Assembly (NCBI RefSeq): GCF_001456025.1
Contig: NZ_LMTZ01000118.1
Location: forward strand, 62,001 to 126,000
Length of the DNA stretch: 64,000 nucleotides
Source of the DNA: Mastigocoleus testarum BC008
GTDB taxonomy: Bacteria; Cyanobacteriota; Cyanobacteriia; Cyanobacteriales; Nostocaceae
Direction: 5' to 3'
Shown: piece after piece, positions 36,455 through 45,512 of the stretch
Position numbering within the stretch: the stretch's first letter is position 1
Layout of the letters: every line of letters starts with the position of its first letter
Position numbers and translations under genes: made by a program
The notes under the pieces: model-generated
The model's database searches: none
Told to the model about the DNA's origin: nothing
What the model saw: the letters and a program-made list of their open reading frames with translations, nothing else

Positions 36455-36730
36455 ATGAGGGTTTGGCTTGCTTGCTTTTTTGTCTTGTTTGCTTTAGCAG
36501 AATTCTTTGACTGGGTGAAAGAATTATCTTTACCACTACCGATTTATATTTTAGGTGGAGCATTTTTAGCAGTTGCTTCCAATTACAACAGATTAGTTGC
36601 TCCGTATTTGAGTAATTCAAGCGATACAGCACTTGAAGGATCGTCAGAACAGTTGCAGCTTGAAGCATTAGAGCGAGAAAAGTCTAACGTAAATGAAGCT
36701 GTTTCTTCCCAGTTGGAAGGTTCTCAGTAA
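36455..36730 (+). CDS. small membrane-anchored hypothetical protein
   Basis: This 91-residue protein has two short hydrophobic segments (about 3-20 and 26-42) forming a hairpin, followed by an acidic Ser/Glu-rich cytoplasmic tail. It is not assigned to a named family. A good Shine-Dalgarno (GAGGAG) stands about 8 nt before ATG 36455, which argues that it is a real gene rather than chance. It is convergent with the ABC permease at 36800. Confidence 0.7.
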   Translation: MRVWLACFFVLFALAEFFDWVKELSLPLPIYILGGAFLAVASNYNRLVAPYLSNSSDTALEGSSEQLQLEALEREKSNVNEAVSSQLEGSQ

Positions 36731-36799
36731 ATTAAAAAATAAATTGCAGCAATAAATGAAGCCTTGACTATAAGAAATCACTAGAAGTTTAATCTATTC

Positions 36800-37375
36800 T
36801 TATTCATCAACTTCTTTGGGTTTTGGTAGAAGCTTTGAGACGAGAAATGCTGTTAGCTCCAAGATTTGGTCTAGCAAAAAGCCGATGGTACCAATATAGG
36901 CGATCGCTTCAATAATATAGTTAATATTGCCATTATTGTAAGCATCCCATAACAAAAAGCCTACACCACTACCACCAGTTAGCATTTCTGTTGCGATTAC
37001 TGCAAACCAAGCAACCCAAACACCCTGTCTTAAGGCATAAAATATATATTCGATCGCCAGTTGTAAATTATTACCGCGATTGCGAAAAGCTTGTACGCCT
37101 GCTGCTGTTTGAACGATAATTGTCCACAAAGAACCAACGAATACCACAACAATTGATGCGGGTTCTGGTTGTCTGAGGAGAATTAGAGCTAAAGGTAGAA
37201 AAGCGATGGGAGTTACACTATGGGGAATTTGGAATAGTCGCTTACATATTTGATAAATCAGACGGTTAATACCAACCAAAATCCCGATCGCAATACCAAA
37301 TGCAGCAGCAGGTGTATATCCCACAAACAAAAGTTGCAGGCTATTTAAAATATCTAAAAATATATTTGTTCCCAT
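36800..37375 (-). CDS. ABC transporter permease, nitrate/sulfonate (NrtB/SsuC) type, orphan
   Basis: This is a membrane permease of about 191 residues with at least five hydrophobic helices. The coupling-loop region T-E-M-L-T-G-G-S-G-V-G-F-L-L-W-D-A-Y matches the EAA-type motif of the NrtB/SsuC/TauC class. It is shorter than typical NrtB (about 270 residues), lacking N-terminal helices. No ATPase or substrate-binding gene is adjacent, so partners must be elsewhere or the gene may be a remnant. The frame extends to GTG 37417; ATG 37375 is preferred but not certain. The substrate is unknown. Confidence 0.75.
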   Translation of the reverse strand: MGTNIFLDILNSLQLLFVGYTPAAAFGIAIGILVGINRLIYQICKRLFQIPHSVTPIAFLPLALILLRQPEPASIVVVFVGSLWTIIVQTAAGVQAFRNRGNNLQLAIEYIFYALRQGVWVAWFAVIATEMLTGGSGVGFLLWDAYNNGNINYIIEAIAYIGTIGFLLDQILELTAFLVSKLLPKPKEVDE

Positions 37376-37545
37376 GTCCGAAGCTCTTAAGGACTTGCTT
37401 ACCGATTGAAGGGACACTCAAACTTGGTAATACGCACTTAATAATAAACGCAAAACCGTTTGAGATAATGTATCGGTTGCGAACATAATCACTGTAAAAG
37501 TAGATAAAAATTATATGAATAATCTTTTCTGTGGTGGGAATAAGA

Positions 37546-37577
37546 GATTGGGGATTGGGTATTGGGTATTGGGATTA
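37546..37577. repeat. short STRR array (TTGGGTA/TTGGGGA)
   Basis: Four 7-mer units of TTGGGGA/TTGGGTA lie in tandem between the ABC permease and the coiled-coil gene. Confidence 0.7.
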
Positions 37578-37602
37578 ATGGAGAAATGATCAATAAAAAC
37601 TC

Positions 37603-38196
37603 TTATTTTCCTTTCTTACGCTTCATCTGTTCTAACTCATCTTCTATTTCCCAATTACGGAATTTATCTTCGAGTTCGTCATATCCAGAAAAATTATTGT
37701 TGCTTGAATTCCACCAACCAGTAGTTTCAAAACGCTGCTGTGATTGAGTTGCAGAGCGTTGAGCTTGTGCTTGGGATGCTTTTGTTTGTACTTCCTGTCG
37801 TCGTTGTTGTACTTTACGCAGTAGATCTTTTGCTTGGGTTATACGTTCTTTAATACCTTGCATGTGTCCCCAAAGCTGATTTCCTTGACGTAACAATGCT
37901 GCTTCTCTTTGTTGTGCTGCACCTAGCAAGTCTACTCTACCTGCTGCTTTAGCTTTTGCAATTCGAGTATGCCATTTTTGAATTTCTTGAGCGGTTGCGA
38001 GAATATCATCTTGCGATCGCTTTTCTTGTAATTGCAAGTCTGCAATTAATTTTAAAGTGTCTTCTTCTTGCTTACGTAGCTGTTCTAGCAGCGCTTCTAA
38101 TTCCAAATGGGGGTTATTACGCAAGAATTCTTCTAAACGGTTTTCTAAAAATTGACTTAAATCATCAAATAAACCCACTACTACCACTCCAGACAT
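37603..38196 (-). CDS. coiled-coil protein, TIGR04376-like family
   Basis: This 197-residue protein is mostly one long Gln/Glu/Arg/Ala-rich coiled coil (about 25-150) with a short, polar, acidic C-terminal tail ending in basic K-R-K-K-G-K. The start L-F-D-D-L-S-Q-F-L-E-N-R-L-E-E-F-L is typical of a conserved cyanobacterial family annotated as TIGR04376; this identification is from memory. No catalytic residues are evident; a scaffold or membrane-associated PspA-like role is a guess. The start ATG 38196 may be slightly upstream of the true one. Confidence 0.65.
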   Translation of the reverse strand: MSGVVVVGLFDDLSQFLENRLEEFLRNNPHLELEALLEQLRKQEEDTLKLIADLQLQEKRSQDDILATAQEIQKWHTRIAKAKAAGRVDLLGAAQQREAALLRQGNQLWGHMQGIKERITQAKDLLRKVQQRRQEVQTKASQAQAQRSATQSQQRFETTGWWNSSNNNFSGYDELEDKFRNWEIEDELEQMKRKKGK

Positions 38197-38508
38197 AGAT
38201 TTATTCTAAGTCTAGTCAGTAATTAGTTAATTTAACAACTCCTCAGGGCTAATTTATTCTATTTATATCTAAAATAAAAATTGTAACTTATAGCACATAA
38301 TACAAGTTGTAATTATAATTCGAATAAAATATTTGCTCCAAAACAACTGATAGATATAAATATATCTAATTAATTAATGATAATGCTGTGTATCTGATTA
38401 TTTAACTGATTTTTTAAATTATATAAAATTACGATTCAAATTATAATAACCTTGAGTAATATTCAATTTTCAATTCAAGCATGTGATTTTTTTGTGATGA
38501 TTAGTGCA
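38197..38508. other. AT-rich spacer upstream of the gene remnant
   Basis: Nothing recognisable was found. The sequence is very AT-rich and probably contains the promoter of the coiled-coil gene at 38196 (minus). Confidence 0.4.
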
Positions 38509-38884
38509 ATTTAACTATCAACTTTTAGCAGCTTTTTCTTCAGTCTATCTGCACTGATAGAAACAGAGCTTACTAGTGTTTCCAAAGTATTAGCTTCACC
38601 AAAATATGATATGCAATTAAAGCTTCGTTATAGAAAATTGAGCAAACAAAAAGGAGAAGCTGAATATGTCTTTACAGATAATGGTAATGATAAGATTATC
38701 TTAGACATTCCAGAATAAAATTTCTTAAATACGAACTAGATAAAACTATAACAGTTTCTGGGGTCACAAACATAAAATTAGATGAAGAAGATAAAAAGAA
38801 ATAAGATACTGTGGATCCGACTCCAGAATTGTTAGAGATAGAGGTAAAAGAAATTAAGGTAATTTCAGATGTTAATCAGAGCTA
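38509..38884 (+). pseudogene. frameshifted remnant of a small protein gene
   Basis: Read in one frame, 38509-38718 gives a protein-like string (...K-Y-D-M-Q-L-K-L-R-Y-R-K-L-S-K-Q-K-G-E...) ending in a stop. A shift by two bases near 38720 opens a second segment (K-F-L-K-Y-E-L-D-K-T-I-T-V-S-G-V), and after another stop the same frame continues with E-L-L-E-I-E-V-K-E-I-K-V-I-S to 38884. The beta-strand-rich, Lys/Glu-rich composition across three segments suggests a single decayed gene. No good start codon is present. The family is unknown. Confidence 0.45.
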
Positions 38885-39036
38885 GTGAAATAATCATAAA
38901 TTCTCATTGATAAAAATATTTAGACTTGTCTTTAAGTTAGGAGAAAAGAGTAATAAGTATGCTATTTAGTTCTACTTATTACTCGTTACTTCTTGATTGA
39001 TAAACTTATACTGTTTGAGGTAATTGTTCGAGGTAA

Positions 39037-39912
39037 TTACAATGGTGTTAACCAATAATTCACGCCTCTAATAACTTTATTTTTAAATCCTAAAAGTGCT
39101 AATTCTTCTGGTGAATGACCAATATAAGTCCAGTGAGGAGTATCGTTTTTAACTGTACGATACCAACCATTTTGATTGAGGATTTTTTGCTGTGCTTGGT
39201 TTGTTACCCTCAGATCTACTGCTAGTCCCCACAGATGTTGCGAGCTTCCTGGTGGTGCTACAATACCAAGAATTTTGGTTTCTTTTCCTTGTCGTATTTT
39301 TTCAAGTGTGCGATCGTTTGCGTACTTCCTCCATAATCGCAGGGTTGTACTAAAACTACGAGTGCAATTAATTTGACCATACCTGGACATCAGGGGAATT
39401 TTGATTTGAGTGCGGGCTCTATTTAGTGCATCTGCTGCTGGTTTTTGTAAATAACAATTGTGCGTACCGTTAACTTTTCCCATATTTAATGTTGCTTGAA
39501 ACTCTTTGGTTTCTTTCTCGTTCGCAAATATTATTTTTTCTGGAAGTTTGATTCCTGGTTGACGATTGATATATGCCGCCCCATAGGATCTGAGTAAAAT
39601 ATATTCTAAACTTTCAGGTTGGGGAAGTGTTTGTAAGTTTTCTGAAACAATCGTTAAAAAACGCTTTTGGTAAATAAAACTTAAAAGGGAACTAGAAGTA
39701 GTTGTAATTGATTTTATTGTTTTTTGTGAAGTATTCTTACAGGGTAATTTTCCAGGTAATTTATGGGTAGATAAATTTGTATTTGAACAATTTTCTAATA
39801 TCTGAATATTATCATTTGCTTTGATCGAGCTTGTATTATGCAAAGCAAAATAACAAATAACTACGAGAGTAATTACTGGTAACATGGTAGTCTGCCACAC
39901 TGGTATTTTCAT
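39037..39912 (-). CDS. D-alanyl-D-alanine carboxypeptidase family (M15, VanY-like) protein
   Basis: This 291-residue exported metallopeptidase has an N-terminal hydrophobic segment (about 9-24) that is a signal peptide or anchor. The zinc site is complete: H226 in S-S-Q-H-L-W-G, D233 in A-V-D-L-R-V, and H260 in T-P-H-W-T-Y-I-G. It probably trims peptidoglycan stem peptides. The N-terminal 100 residues are low in conservation and Ser/Thr-rich. A 14-nt tandem repeat array starts 49 nt upstream of the start codon. Confidence 0.83.
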   Translation of the reverse strand: MKIPVWQTTMLPVITLVVICYFALHNTSSIKANDNIQILENCSNTNLSTHKLPGKLPCKNTSQKTIKSITTTSSSLLSFIYQKRFLTIVSENLQTLPQPESLEYILLRSYGAAYINRQPGIKLPEKIIFANEKETKEFQATLNMGKVNGTHNCYLQKPAADALNRARTQIKIPLMSRYGQINCTRSFSTTLRLWRKYANDRTLEKIRQGKETKILGIVAPPGSSQHLWGLAVDLRVTNQAQQKILNQNGWYRTVKNDTPHWTYIGHSPEELALLGFKNKVIRGVNYWLTPL

Positions 39913-40443
39913 GTTTGCTTTTTAAACCTGATTGTCAAACCCTGAGTACTAAATATTGAATTGTAAAGTTTGTATTAGAAAGCTTTAATTAGAAAGGTTG
40001 AACTAGAAAGCTTTACTTTGCAAATCTGAACCTTAAATTTTCAAGATTAAATAACTGCTTAAATATCGAATATTTCATATTAAATTTTTAGTCATAAATC
40101 TTGGTTAATGCTGAGAATAAAAATAATAATCAAATCATTACAAATTATTTTTTGTAATTACATCTCAGCAGCGATTGTTGTGTAAGTCACAAATATCAAA
40201 CTGCTTCTTACTTGATTTTAGTGTAAAAAATGAAACTTTAAAACCAGGTATTCCATAAGGATGAATGAGAAAAACCCATGCCTTAAATTCCTTAATGACA
40301 GTAAAATTTTTCTCTAATATTCTTGATTCCAAAATGCTTATAGGTAAGAGTGGCAAAATTTATCTATTACAAATGTCCTATTACTAATTACCGTATAAGT
40401 TAAGATTTAGAAATAAATCTTCAGCCTGCCAAATTATTGAATT
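39913..40443. other. spacer upstream of mnmG and the M15 peptidase
   Basis: This divergent spacer holds the 14-nt repeat array at 39961-40030. A 63-codon minus-strand frame at 40165-40356 starts with TTG and looks non-coding. Nothing else was recognised. Confidence 0.45.
39961..40030. repeat. 14-nt tandem repeats upstream of the M15 peptidase gene
   Basis: Five consecutive 14-nt units begin at 39961, 39975, 39989, 40003 and 40017. The three central ones follow YTAGAAAGSTTKAM closely; the outer two are degenerate. They lie just upstream of a minus-strand gene, like the arrays at 16947 and 62844. Confidence 0.75.
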
Positions 40444-42366
40444 ATGACCATGCACAATTGTGTTGAATTCCAAGACGCTTTTGATGTCATTGTTGTCGGT
40501 GCAGGTCACTCCGGTTGTGAAGCAGCTTTGGCTACAGCACGCTTAGGATGTCGAACCCTGCTGTTGACACTCAACTTGGATAAAATTGCTTGGCAACCTT
40601 GTAACCCTGCGGTGGGAGGTCCAGCAAAATCTCAGTTAACCCACGAGGTAGATGCTTTGGGTGGGGAAATTGGCAAAATGGCAGATAGAACATATCTGCA
40701 AAAGCGGATTCTAAATTCTTCGAGGGGACCCGCAGTTTGGGCTTTAAGGGCTCAGACTGATAAGCGGGAATACGCTGCAGTAATGAAAGAAATTGTGGAG
40801 AATCAAGAAAATTTGATGCTCCGCGAAAGCATGGTCACAGACTTAGTTTTGGATAGCAATGACCAAGTAATTGGCGTCCAAACTTACTTTGGCGTGGCGT
40901 TTGAGTGTAAAGCCGTCATCCTGACCACCGGTACTTTCCTAGGAGGAAAAATCTGGGTCGGGAATAAATCAATGACAGCCGGACGTGCGGGAGAATTCGC
41001 TGCAATTGGTTTAACTGAAACTCTCAACCGTTTGGGCTTTGAAACAGGACGTCTAAAAACGGGAACTCCAGCGAGAGTAGATAAACGTTCTGTAGATTAC
41101 AGCAAAATGTCTTTGCAACCCGGTGATGAAGATGTTCGCTGGTTTAGTTTCGATCCCGAAGTTTGGCAAGAAAAAGAACAGTTACCTTGCTATATGACTC
41201 GTACTACAGCCGAAACCCATCGCTTAATTCGGGAAAATCTCCATCTTTCCCCAGTTTACGGTGGTTGGGTTGAAGCTAAAGGTCCCCGTTACTGTCCCAG
41301 TATTGAAGATAAGATTGTTCGTTTCGCGGATAAAGATAGTCACCAAATTTTTATTGAACCAGAAGGAAGACAAATTCCCGAATTGTATATTCAGGGATTT
41401 TCTACTGGTTTGCCAGAAAATCTTCAACTCCAAATGTTGCGCAGTCTTCCCGGCTTAGAAAACTGCGTCATGCTTCGTCCTGCTTACGCCGTAGAATACG
41501 ATTATTTGCCTGCAACTCAGTGTTACCCAACCCTGATGACGAAAAAAATTGCTGGCTTATTTTGCGCCGGACAAATTAACGGTACTACTGGTTATGAAGA
41601 AGCTGCAGCCCAAGGTTTAGTTGCTGGGATTAATGCTGTTCGTTGGGTAAACTCCCAAGAAATGATTGTTTTTCCCCGAGAACAAAGTTATATCGGTACT
41701 TTAATAGACGATCTGTGTACGAAGGATCTGCGCGAACCTTATCGAATGCTCACCAGTCGTTCGGAATATCGTTTGCTCCTACGTTCTGATAATGCTGATA
41801 CTCGCCTTACACCTTTGGGACGAGAAATTGGCTTAATTGATGATAGACGTTGGCAATTATTCAGCCAAAAACAAACAAATATTGCAGCGGAAAAAGAACG
41901 CTTAAATTCAACTCGCATCAAACAACACGACGATGTGGGTAAAGCGATCGTCGAAGCTACCAAACAAGCAATTAAAGGTTCTATAACTCTTGCAGATCTA
42001 TTAAGACGTCCGGGATTTCATTACGCCAATCTCGAACATCATGGTTTGGGGGATCCCAAGCTCGAGCAAGCAGAAAAAGAAGGAGCAGAAATTGATATTA
42101 AATATTCCGGTTATCTAGCCAGACAGAAAAATCAAATCGAACAAATTTCTCGTCAGGCGAATCGACAATTACCTACTGATTTAGATTATGGAACAATCGA
42201 AACTCTTTCCAAAGAAGCAAGGGAAAAGCTGAATCAGGTGCAACCACTGACAATCGGTCAAGCATCTCGCATTGGTGGTGTTAATCCAGCTGATATCAAC
42301 GCTTTGTTAATTTATTTAGAATTGCGTAAAACAAACACCCAGAAAGAGTTTTCAGCATTATCTTAA
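40444..42366 (+). CDS. mnmG: tRNA uridine-5-carboxymethylaminomethyl modification enzyme, FAD subunit
   Basis: This 640-residue MnmG (GidA) works with MnmE to modify U34 of several tRNAs. The N-terminal FAD-binding G19-A-G-H-S-G24 motif, G-G-P-A-K-S-Q, the T-G-T-F-L-G-G-K segment and the C-terminal helical MnmE-binding domain (about 555-635) are all present. A second ATG two codons in (M-H-N) is possible. It is transcribed alone; no mnmE is nearby. Confidence 0.97.
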   Translation: MTMHNCVEFQDAFDVIVVGAGHSGCEAALATARLGCRTLLLTLNLDKIAWQPCNPAVGGPAKSQLTHEVDALGGEIGKMADRTYLQKRILNSSRGPAVWALRAQTDKREYAAVMKEIVENQENLMLRESMVTDLVLDSNDQVIGVQTYFGVAFECKAVILTTGTFLGGKIWVGNKSMTAGRAGEFAAIGLTETLNRLGFETGRLKTGTPARVDKRSVDYSKMSLQPGDEDVRWFSFDPEVWQEKEQLPCYMTRTTAETHRLIRENLHLSPVYGGWVEAKGPRYCPSIEDKIVRFADKDSHQIFIEPEGRQIPELYIQGFSTGLPENLQLQMLRSLPGLENCVMLRPAYAVEYDYLPATQCYPTLMTKKIAGLFCAGQINGTTGYEEAAAQGLVAGINAVRWVNSQEMIVFPREQSYIGTLIDDLCTKDLREPYRMLTSRSEYRLLLRSDNADTRLTPLGREIGLIDDRRWQLFSQKQTNIAAEKERLNSTRIKQHDDVGKAIVEATKQAIKGSITLADLLRRPGFHYANLEHHGLGDPKLEQAEKEGAEIDIKYSGYLARQKNQIEQISRQANRQLPTDLDYGTIETLSKEAREKLNQVQPLTIGQASRIGGVNPADINALLIYLELRKTNTQKEFSALS

Positions 42367-42633
42367 AAAACTTTTCATGAAGCTCGATTATAGTAGTAGG
42401 GAATACATCTAGAAGGTGGGTATGATAAATGACACATGTGACCTAAATTGCTACCACTGATTGTCATCTGTAATCGTTATTTTTCACTCTAAATACTTTG
42501 ATTAGAGGATTTATAACGGTAAAGCCTGTCTAATCTAGATCCTAAACTTAAGAGAATAGGTTTAACGCCAGCTCCGTATTTCTATATAGAAAAGGAGAAT
42601 ATTGACTCTTAAAAGCTACTATATAAAATAGCC

Positions 42634-43983
42634 ATGTTAAAATCAGCTAGTACTCATACAATTCTTTCAGATGCATCCGAGGAATTGATTGGTAACGAAC
42701 CTTGGACAATAGATGTTTATGCCGATGGCTTAATGGATGAAATCTTCGCTGATGTTGAAGATATCCTAGAAGGTAAGAGGTTAGGATCGCAATTCAAGCA
42801 AAAATCACCAGTTAAGTCACGCCCAATTGTAAATCCCGAAATACCGGGACAAATCAAACCAATAAATTTACATCACCAACAAGCAGCAACAAAGACTGTT
42901 GTTAAATCCCCTCCTAGTGATTCGACAGTCAATAAGGCGAAAACTAGTAACGAGAAAAATAATCTATCGCCAAAATCTGGTCCTAGGTGGAAAAAGTTAA
43001 TCTCAGTATCAGTCAGTCTTGCTTTAGCAACTGCTGGACTTACTTGGTTGATTTATTCTGGATTAGTTGATCGTATTTTTGCTCGGATATTTGCGGAAGA
43101 ATTACACTTGGCTCAGATCGAACAGTCACTAACAGAAAAATCATTAACAGAAAAAATAGATCCGCAAATCGAACTTGTTAATTATATGCTGGGAGCGTTA
43201 GCAGCAATTGAACAAGGAGAACCTCAAGATACATCTTCCAGTAACGGGATGATGGCTAGCGTAACTGGAAATTTTCAAGGCTCTACCATTCAAAACTCTG
43301 CAATTCAAAGTTCAATCCCAATAGCGAGTGCAAATGCTGCAACTGGTAGCTTACCGCCAGTTCGTGCTGCTAATAATTTACAGCCAATGCCCAGCCGATC
43401 TACAAAAGTTGTAGAACGTATTTATATTCCTGTATATCAAGCGCCAGCTCCAATGCGTTATAAACCCCCATCTGTTGCTAGTGCTTCTCCAGGAAATTTA
43501 CCACCGGTTAGAGAAGTAGCTCACAAGAGCTACTCAAAAACATCAAAATCTAATGCAGGGAAAGCTGCTAAAAATACTGTTCCAGCAGCAACGCTAACGT
43601 TAATGAAAACTGAGTTGAAACCTGTAGGAATGGGGAATAGACCAGTTGCTGTTGGAGTAGCACCTCAACCTAAACCGGTAATACCGCCAAAATTAACGGA
43701 TGCAAAAGCACCTATAGAAAATAATCCATCAGTAAATACTGCATCAGTTCAGCATCAAGAAGTTGCATTTGCAGCCGCTAAACCTTCCCATGAGTTATTG
43801 GGAGTAATGGAATTGGGAGAAAAATCAGCCGCTTTGTTTAAAATCGAAGGTATTACTCGTCGGATCCATAAGGGAGAAAGTATTGGTTCTAGCGGTTGGA
43901 CTTTAGTCGATGTTAGTAACAATGAAATTGTTGTCCGTCGTAATGGAGAAGTACGTTCGATTCAAACCGGACAAAAGATTTAA
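42634..43983 (+). CDS. membrane protein with C-terminal GspC/PilP-like domain
   Basis: This 449-residue protein has a hydrophilic cytoplasmic N-terminus (1-120), one transmembrane helix (121-141), a short helical segment, a long Pro/Ser/Ala-rich disordered linker (about 205-380), and a compact C-terminal domain (about 385-449). That domain reads L-L-G-V-M-E-L-G...A-L-F-K-I-E-G...R-I-H-K-G-E-S-I-G. Its topology and HR-domain-like end (V-D-V-S-N-N-E-I-V-V-R-R-N-G-E) resemble GspC or PilP, which connect inner-membrane and outer-membrane parts of type II secretion or type IV pili. No other secretion gene is adjacent. The assignment is by pattern only. Confidence 0.62.
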   Translation: MLKSASTHTILSDASEELIGNEPWTIDVYADGLMDEIFADVEDILEGKRLGSQFKQKSPVKSRPIVNPEIPGQIKPINLHHQQAATKTVVKSPPSDSTVNKAKTSNEKNNLSPKSGPRWKKLISVSVSLALATAGLTWLIYSGLVDRIFARIFAEELHLAQIEQSLTEKSLTEKIDPQIELVNYMLGALAAIEQGEPQDTSSSNGMMASVTGNFQGSTIQNSAIQSSIPIASANAATGSLPPVRAANNLQPMPSRSTKVVERIYIPVYQAPAPMRYKPPSVASASPGNLPPVREVAHKSYSKTSKSNAGKAAKNTVPAATLTLMKTELKPVGMGNRPVAVGVAPQPKPVIPPKLTDAKAPIENNPSVNTASVQHQEVAFAAAKPSHELLGVMELGEKSAALFKIEGITRRIHKGESIGSSGWTLVDVSNNEIVVRRNGEVRSIQTGQKI

Positions 43984-44480
43984 AGATTTAAAATTTAAGG
44001 TACCTCATAAGAGTTTAAGGATAAACTTTTTGGGCTCACTACTTGAATAGCTTTTAACTCTGGGAATCGTAAAATGGGAATTGCAAAATATTATCAGGTT
44101 ATAAGCAAAAGCATCTACACATCTACAATTAATCTTTCCCAAACAATATTTCCAAAACAAATATCACTGAAAATTAAATACTGAAAATTGAATAAAGTAT
44201 AAAAGCTCTAATGGGTGTTTGCAAAAACTTCATTCTCTCCCGGATGGAGTTTTTTCGGACTCTAATAAATAAATATTTTTTATTTCAGGAAAATTCAGTT
44301 TAGATATTGAATTCAATTATGAAAACAATTTGGAGCATGTGACTTAAAACCGTTTATTTTTCCCGTAATCAATTATTCCAACACTGTATCTTGATGTGAA
44401 AAGGGTTTTAAATAATCGATTTGTTGTATAAGTCACTTCCTGAGAGTATAATAAGTAACTTTTATTCAATAATTGACATC
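43984..44480. other. spacer with weak terminator
   Basis: This spacer is AT-rich and non-coding. It contains a hairpin-T tract at 44237-44255 and an AGTTTA/TAAACT hairpin before TTTT near 44016-44035, either of which could end the preceding gene. Confidence 0.45.
44237..44255 (+). terminator. weak Rho-independent terminator-like hairpin
   Basis: A CTCC/GGAG stem with a 5-nt loop is followed by six T. An upstream A-run (AAAAACT) can also pair with the T-run, extending the hairpin. It is downstream of the GspC-like gene. Confidence 0.45.
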
Positions 44481-44804
44481 ATGTTTACATATCAAAAAAA
44501 ATGTACGATCGCCGTACTTGAAAGTCTACAAAAAATCAGGATTTTAGCTAAGAAGCTAAAAGACATAGGTTTTCCAATGAATCAGGTATACCTATTAGAA
44601 CCCAGGGAAAAAGATGGTTTGGCAGTAATTTTAGATGATTTAAGTATTCCACAAAGCTGCATTCAGTTTTACATTGAAAGTCTGTTGAAGGGAGACGGCT
44701 TGTTAACTATTTATGCAACTCAAGATGAAATTAATCTTGCAAAACTAGCCCTTGAGGATAAAGAAATCGATAATTGGCAAGTTTACGACTATCTAAGAAC
44801 TTAG
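44481..44804 (+). CDS. small hypothetical protein, general-stress-domain-like
   Basis: This 107-residue soluble protein starts at ATG 44481; an upstream TTG at 44421 is less likely. The pattern V-Y-L-L-E-P...L-D-D-L-S-I-P-Q-S-C-I-Q-F-Y-I-E-S-L-L-K-G-D-G-L-L-T-I-Y-A resembles the small alpha/beta domain of YflT-like heat/general stress proteins (A-x-x-Y-x-x-x-L-x-x-G-x-x-L-V-x-V). This resemblance is inference. The gene is monocistronic. Confidence 0.55.
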   Translation: MFTYQKKCTIAVLESLQKIRILAKKLKDIGFPMNQVYLLEPREKDGLAVILDDLSIPQSCIQFYIESLLKGDGLLTIYATQDEINLAKLALEDKEIDNWQVYDYLRT

Positions 44805-45110
44805 TTTTACACCTGAAATTAAGGAAGATAAGATTTTTTAAGTATAAACACGTATGTTTAATTTTCTATGTATAAATAAAAGTATATTATTGAATATATA
44901 AATTAGAAGAGTTCTTAAATTATTTGCTTAGAAGGAGTTACTCACAAAATAAATAACAGAAAATGGAAAATAAGAATATTTCAGTAGTTATAGCGATCAC
45001 AATATTGAACTAAAAATTGATGTCGCGAGTATTTGTTTGTAGTCAAAAGTAATGTTGGGAAGTTTGTTTGTAAATTAAGTCTAAATCTATTCAATTGGAA
45101 TTATAAAGGA
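44805..45110. other. spacer between the small orphan and the KGK gene
   Basis: This AT-rich spacer lies between convergent genes. No clear terminator or gene was recognised. Confidence 0.4.
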
Positions 45111-45425
45111 TTAGGGATTAAATTCATCCATCTGTTGTTCTATCCCATCAAGTGGCGATAGTGATTTTGGTTCTTCTGGGCAAAATTCTAAACTAATCCT
45201 AATTCGACCTTTTTGCCATCCCGAACTACCTGGTCGAAGAACTTCAGCAACCTCTCCTTCCCCCAGAAACCATTTATCTCTCTGTTCATCAGTTAAGCTT
45301 ATTTTGCGTTGTAAATTCCTTATACATTCATCAACTTTAAAAGTTTGATGCGACACCAAGATATTTATTCTTGGTTCAATAGATACAACATCTTCTTGTG
45401 ACAGCGGCTCAAATTTATTATCCAT
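45111..45425 (-). CDS. KGK domain-containing protein
   Basis: This 104-residue protein has the KGK-domain signature near its C-terminal half: G-W-Q-K-G-R-I-R-I-S-L-E-F-C-P-E-E-P. The eponymous KGK reads KGR here. N-terminal E-P-L-S-Q-E-D-V-V-S-I is also typical. The domain is common in filamentous cyanobacteria; the function is unknown. Both ATG 45440 and ATG 45425 are in frame; the shorter start (M-D-N-K-F) has a GAGA element upstream and fits family N-termini. Confidence 0.82.
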   Translation of the reverse strand: MDNKFEPLSQEDVVSIEPRINILVSHQTFKVDECIRNLQRKISLTDEQRDKWFLGEGEVAEVLRPGSSGWQKGRIRISLEFCPEEPKSLSPLDGIEQQMDEFNP

Positions 45426-45512
45426 TGATATTTCTCGCATTTATATCTATTAGCAGTAAATGTGAAACAATTCACTGTTTTAACTGCTAATAGATATAAT
45501 TGTCAAAAAATA

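Noticed and set aside
40165..40356. 63-codon minus-strand frame upstream of mnmG
   Set aside because: TTG start, no ribosome-binding site or family match.
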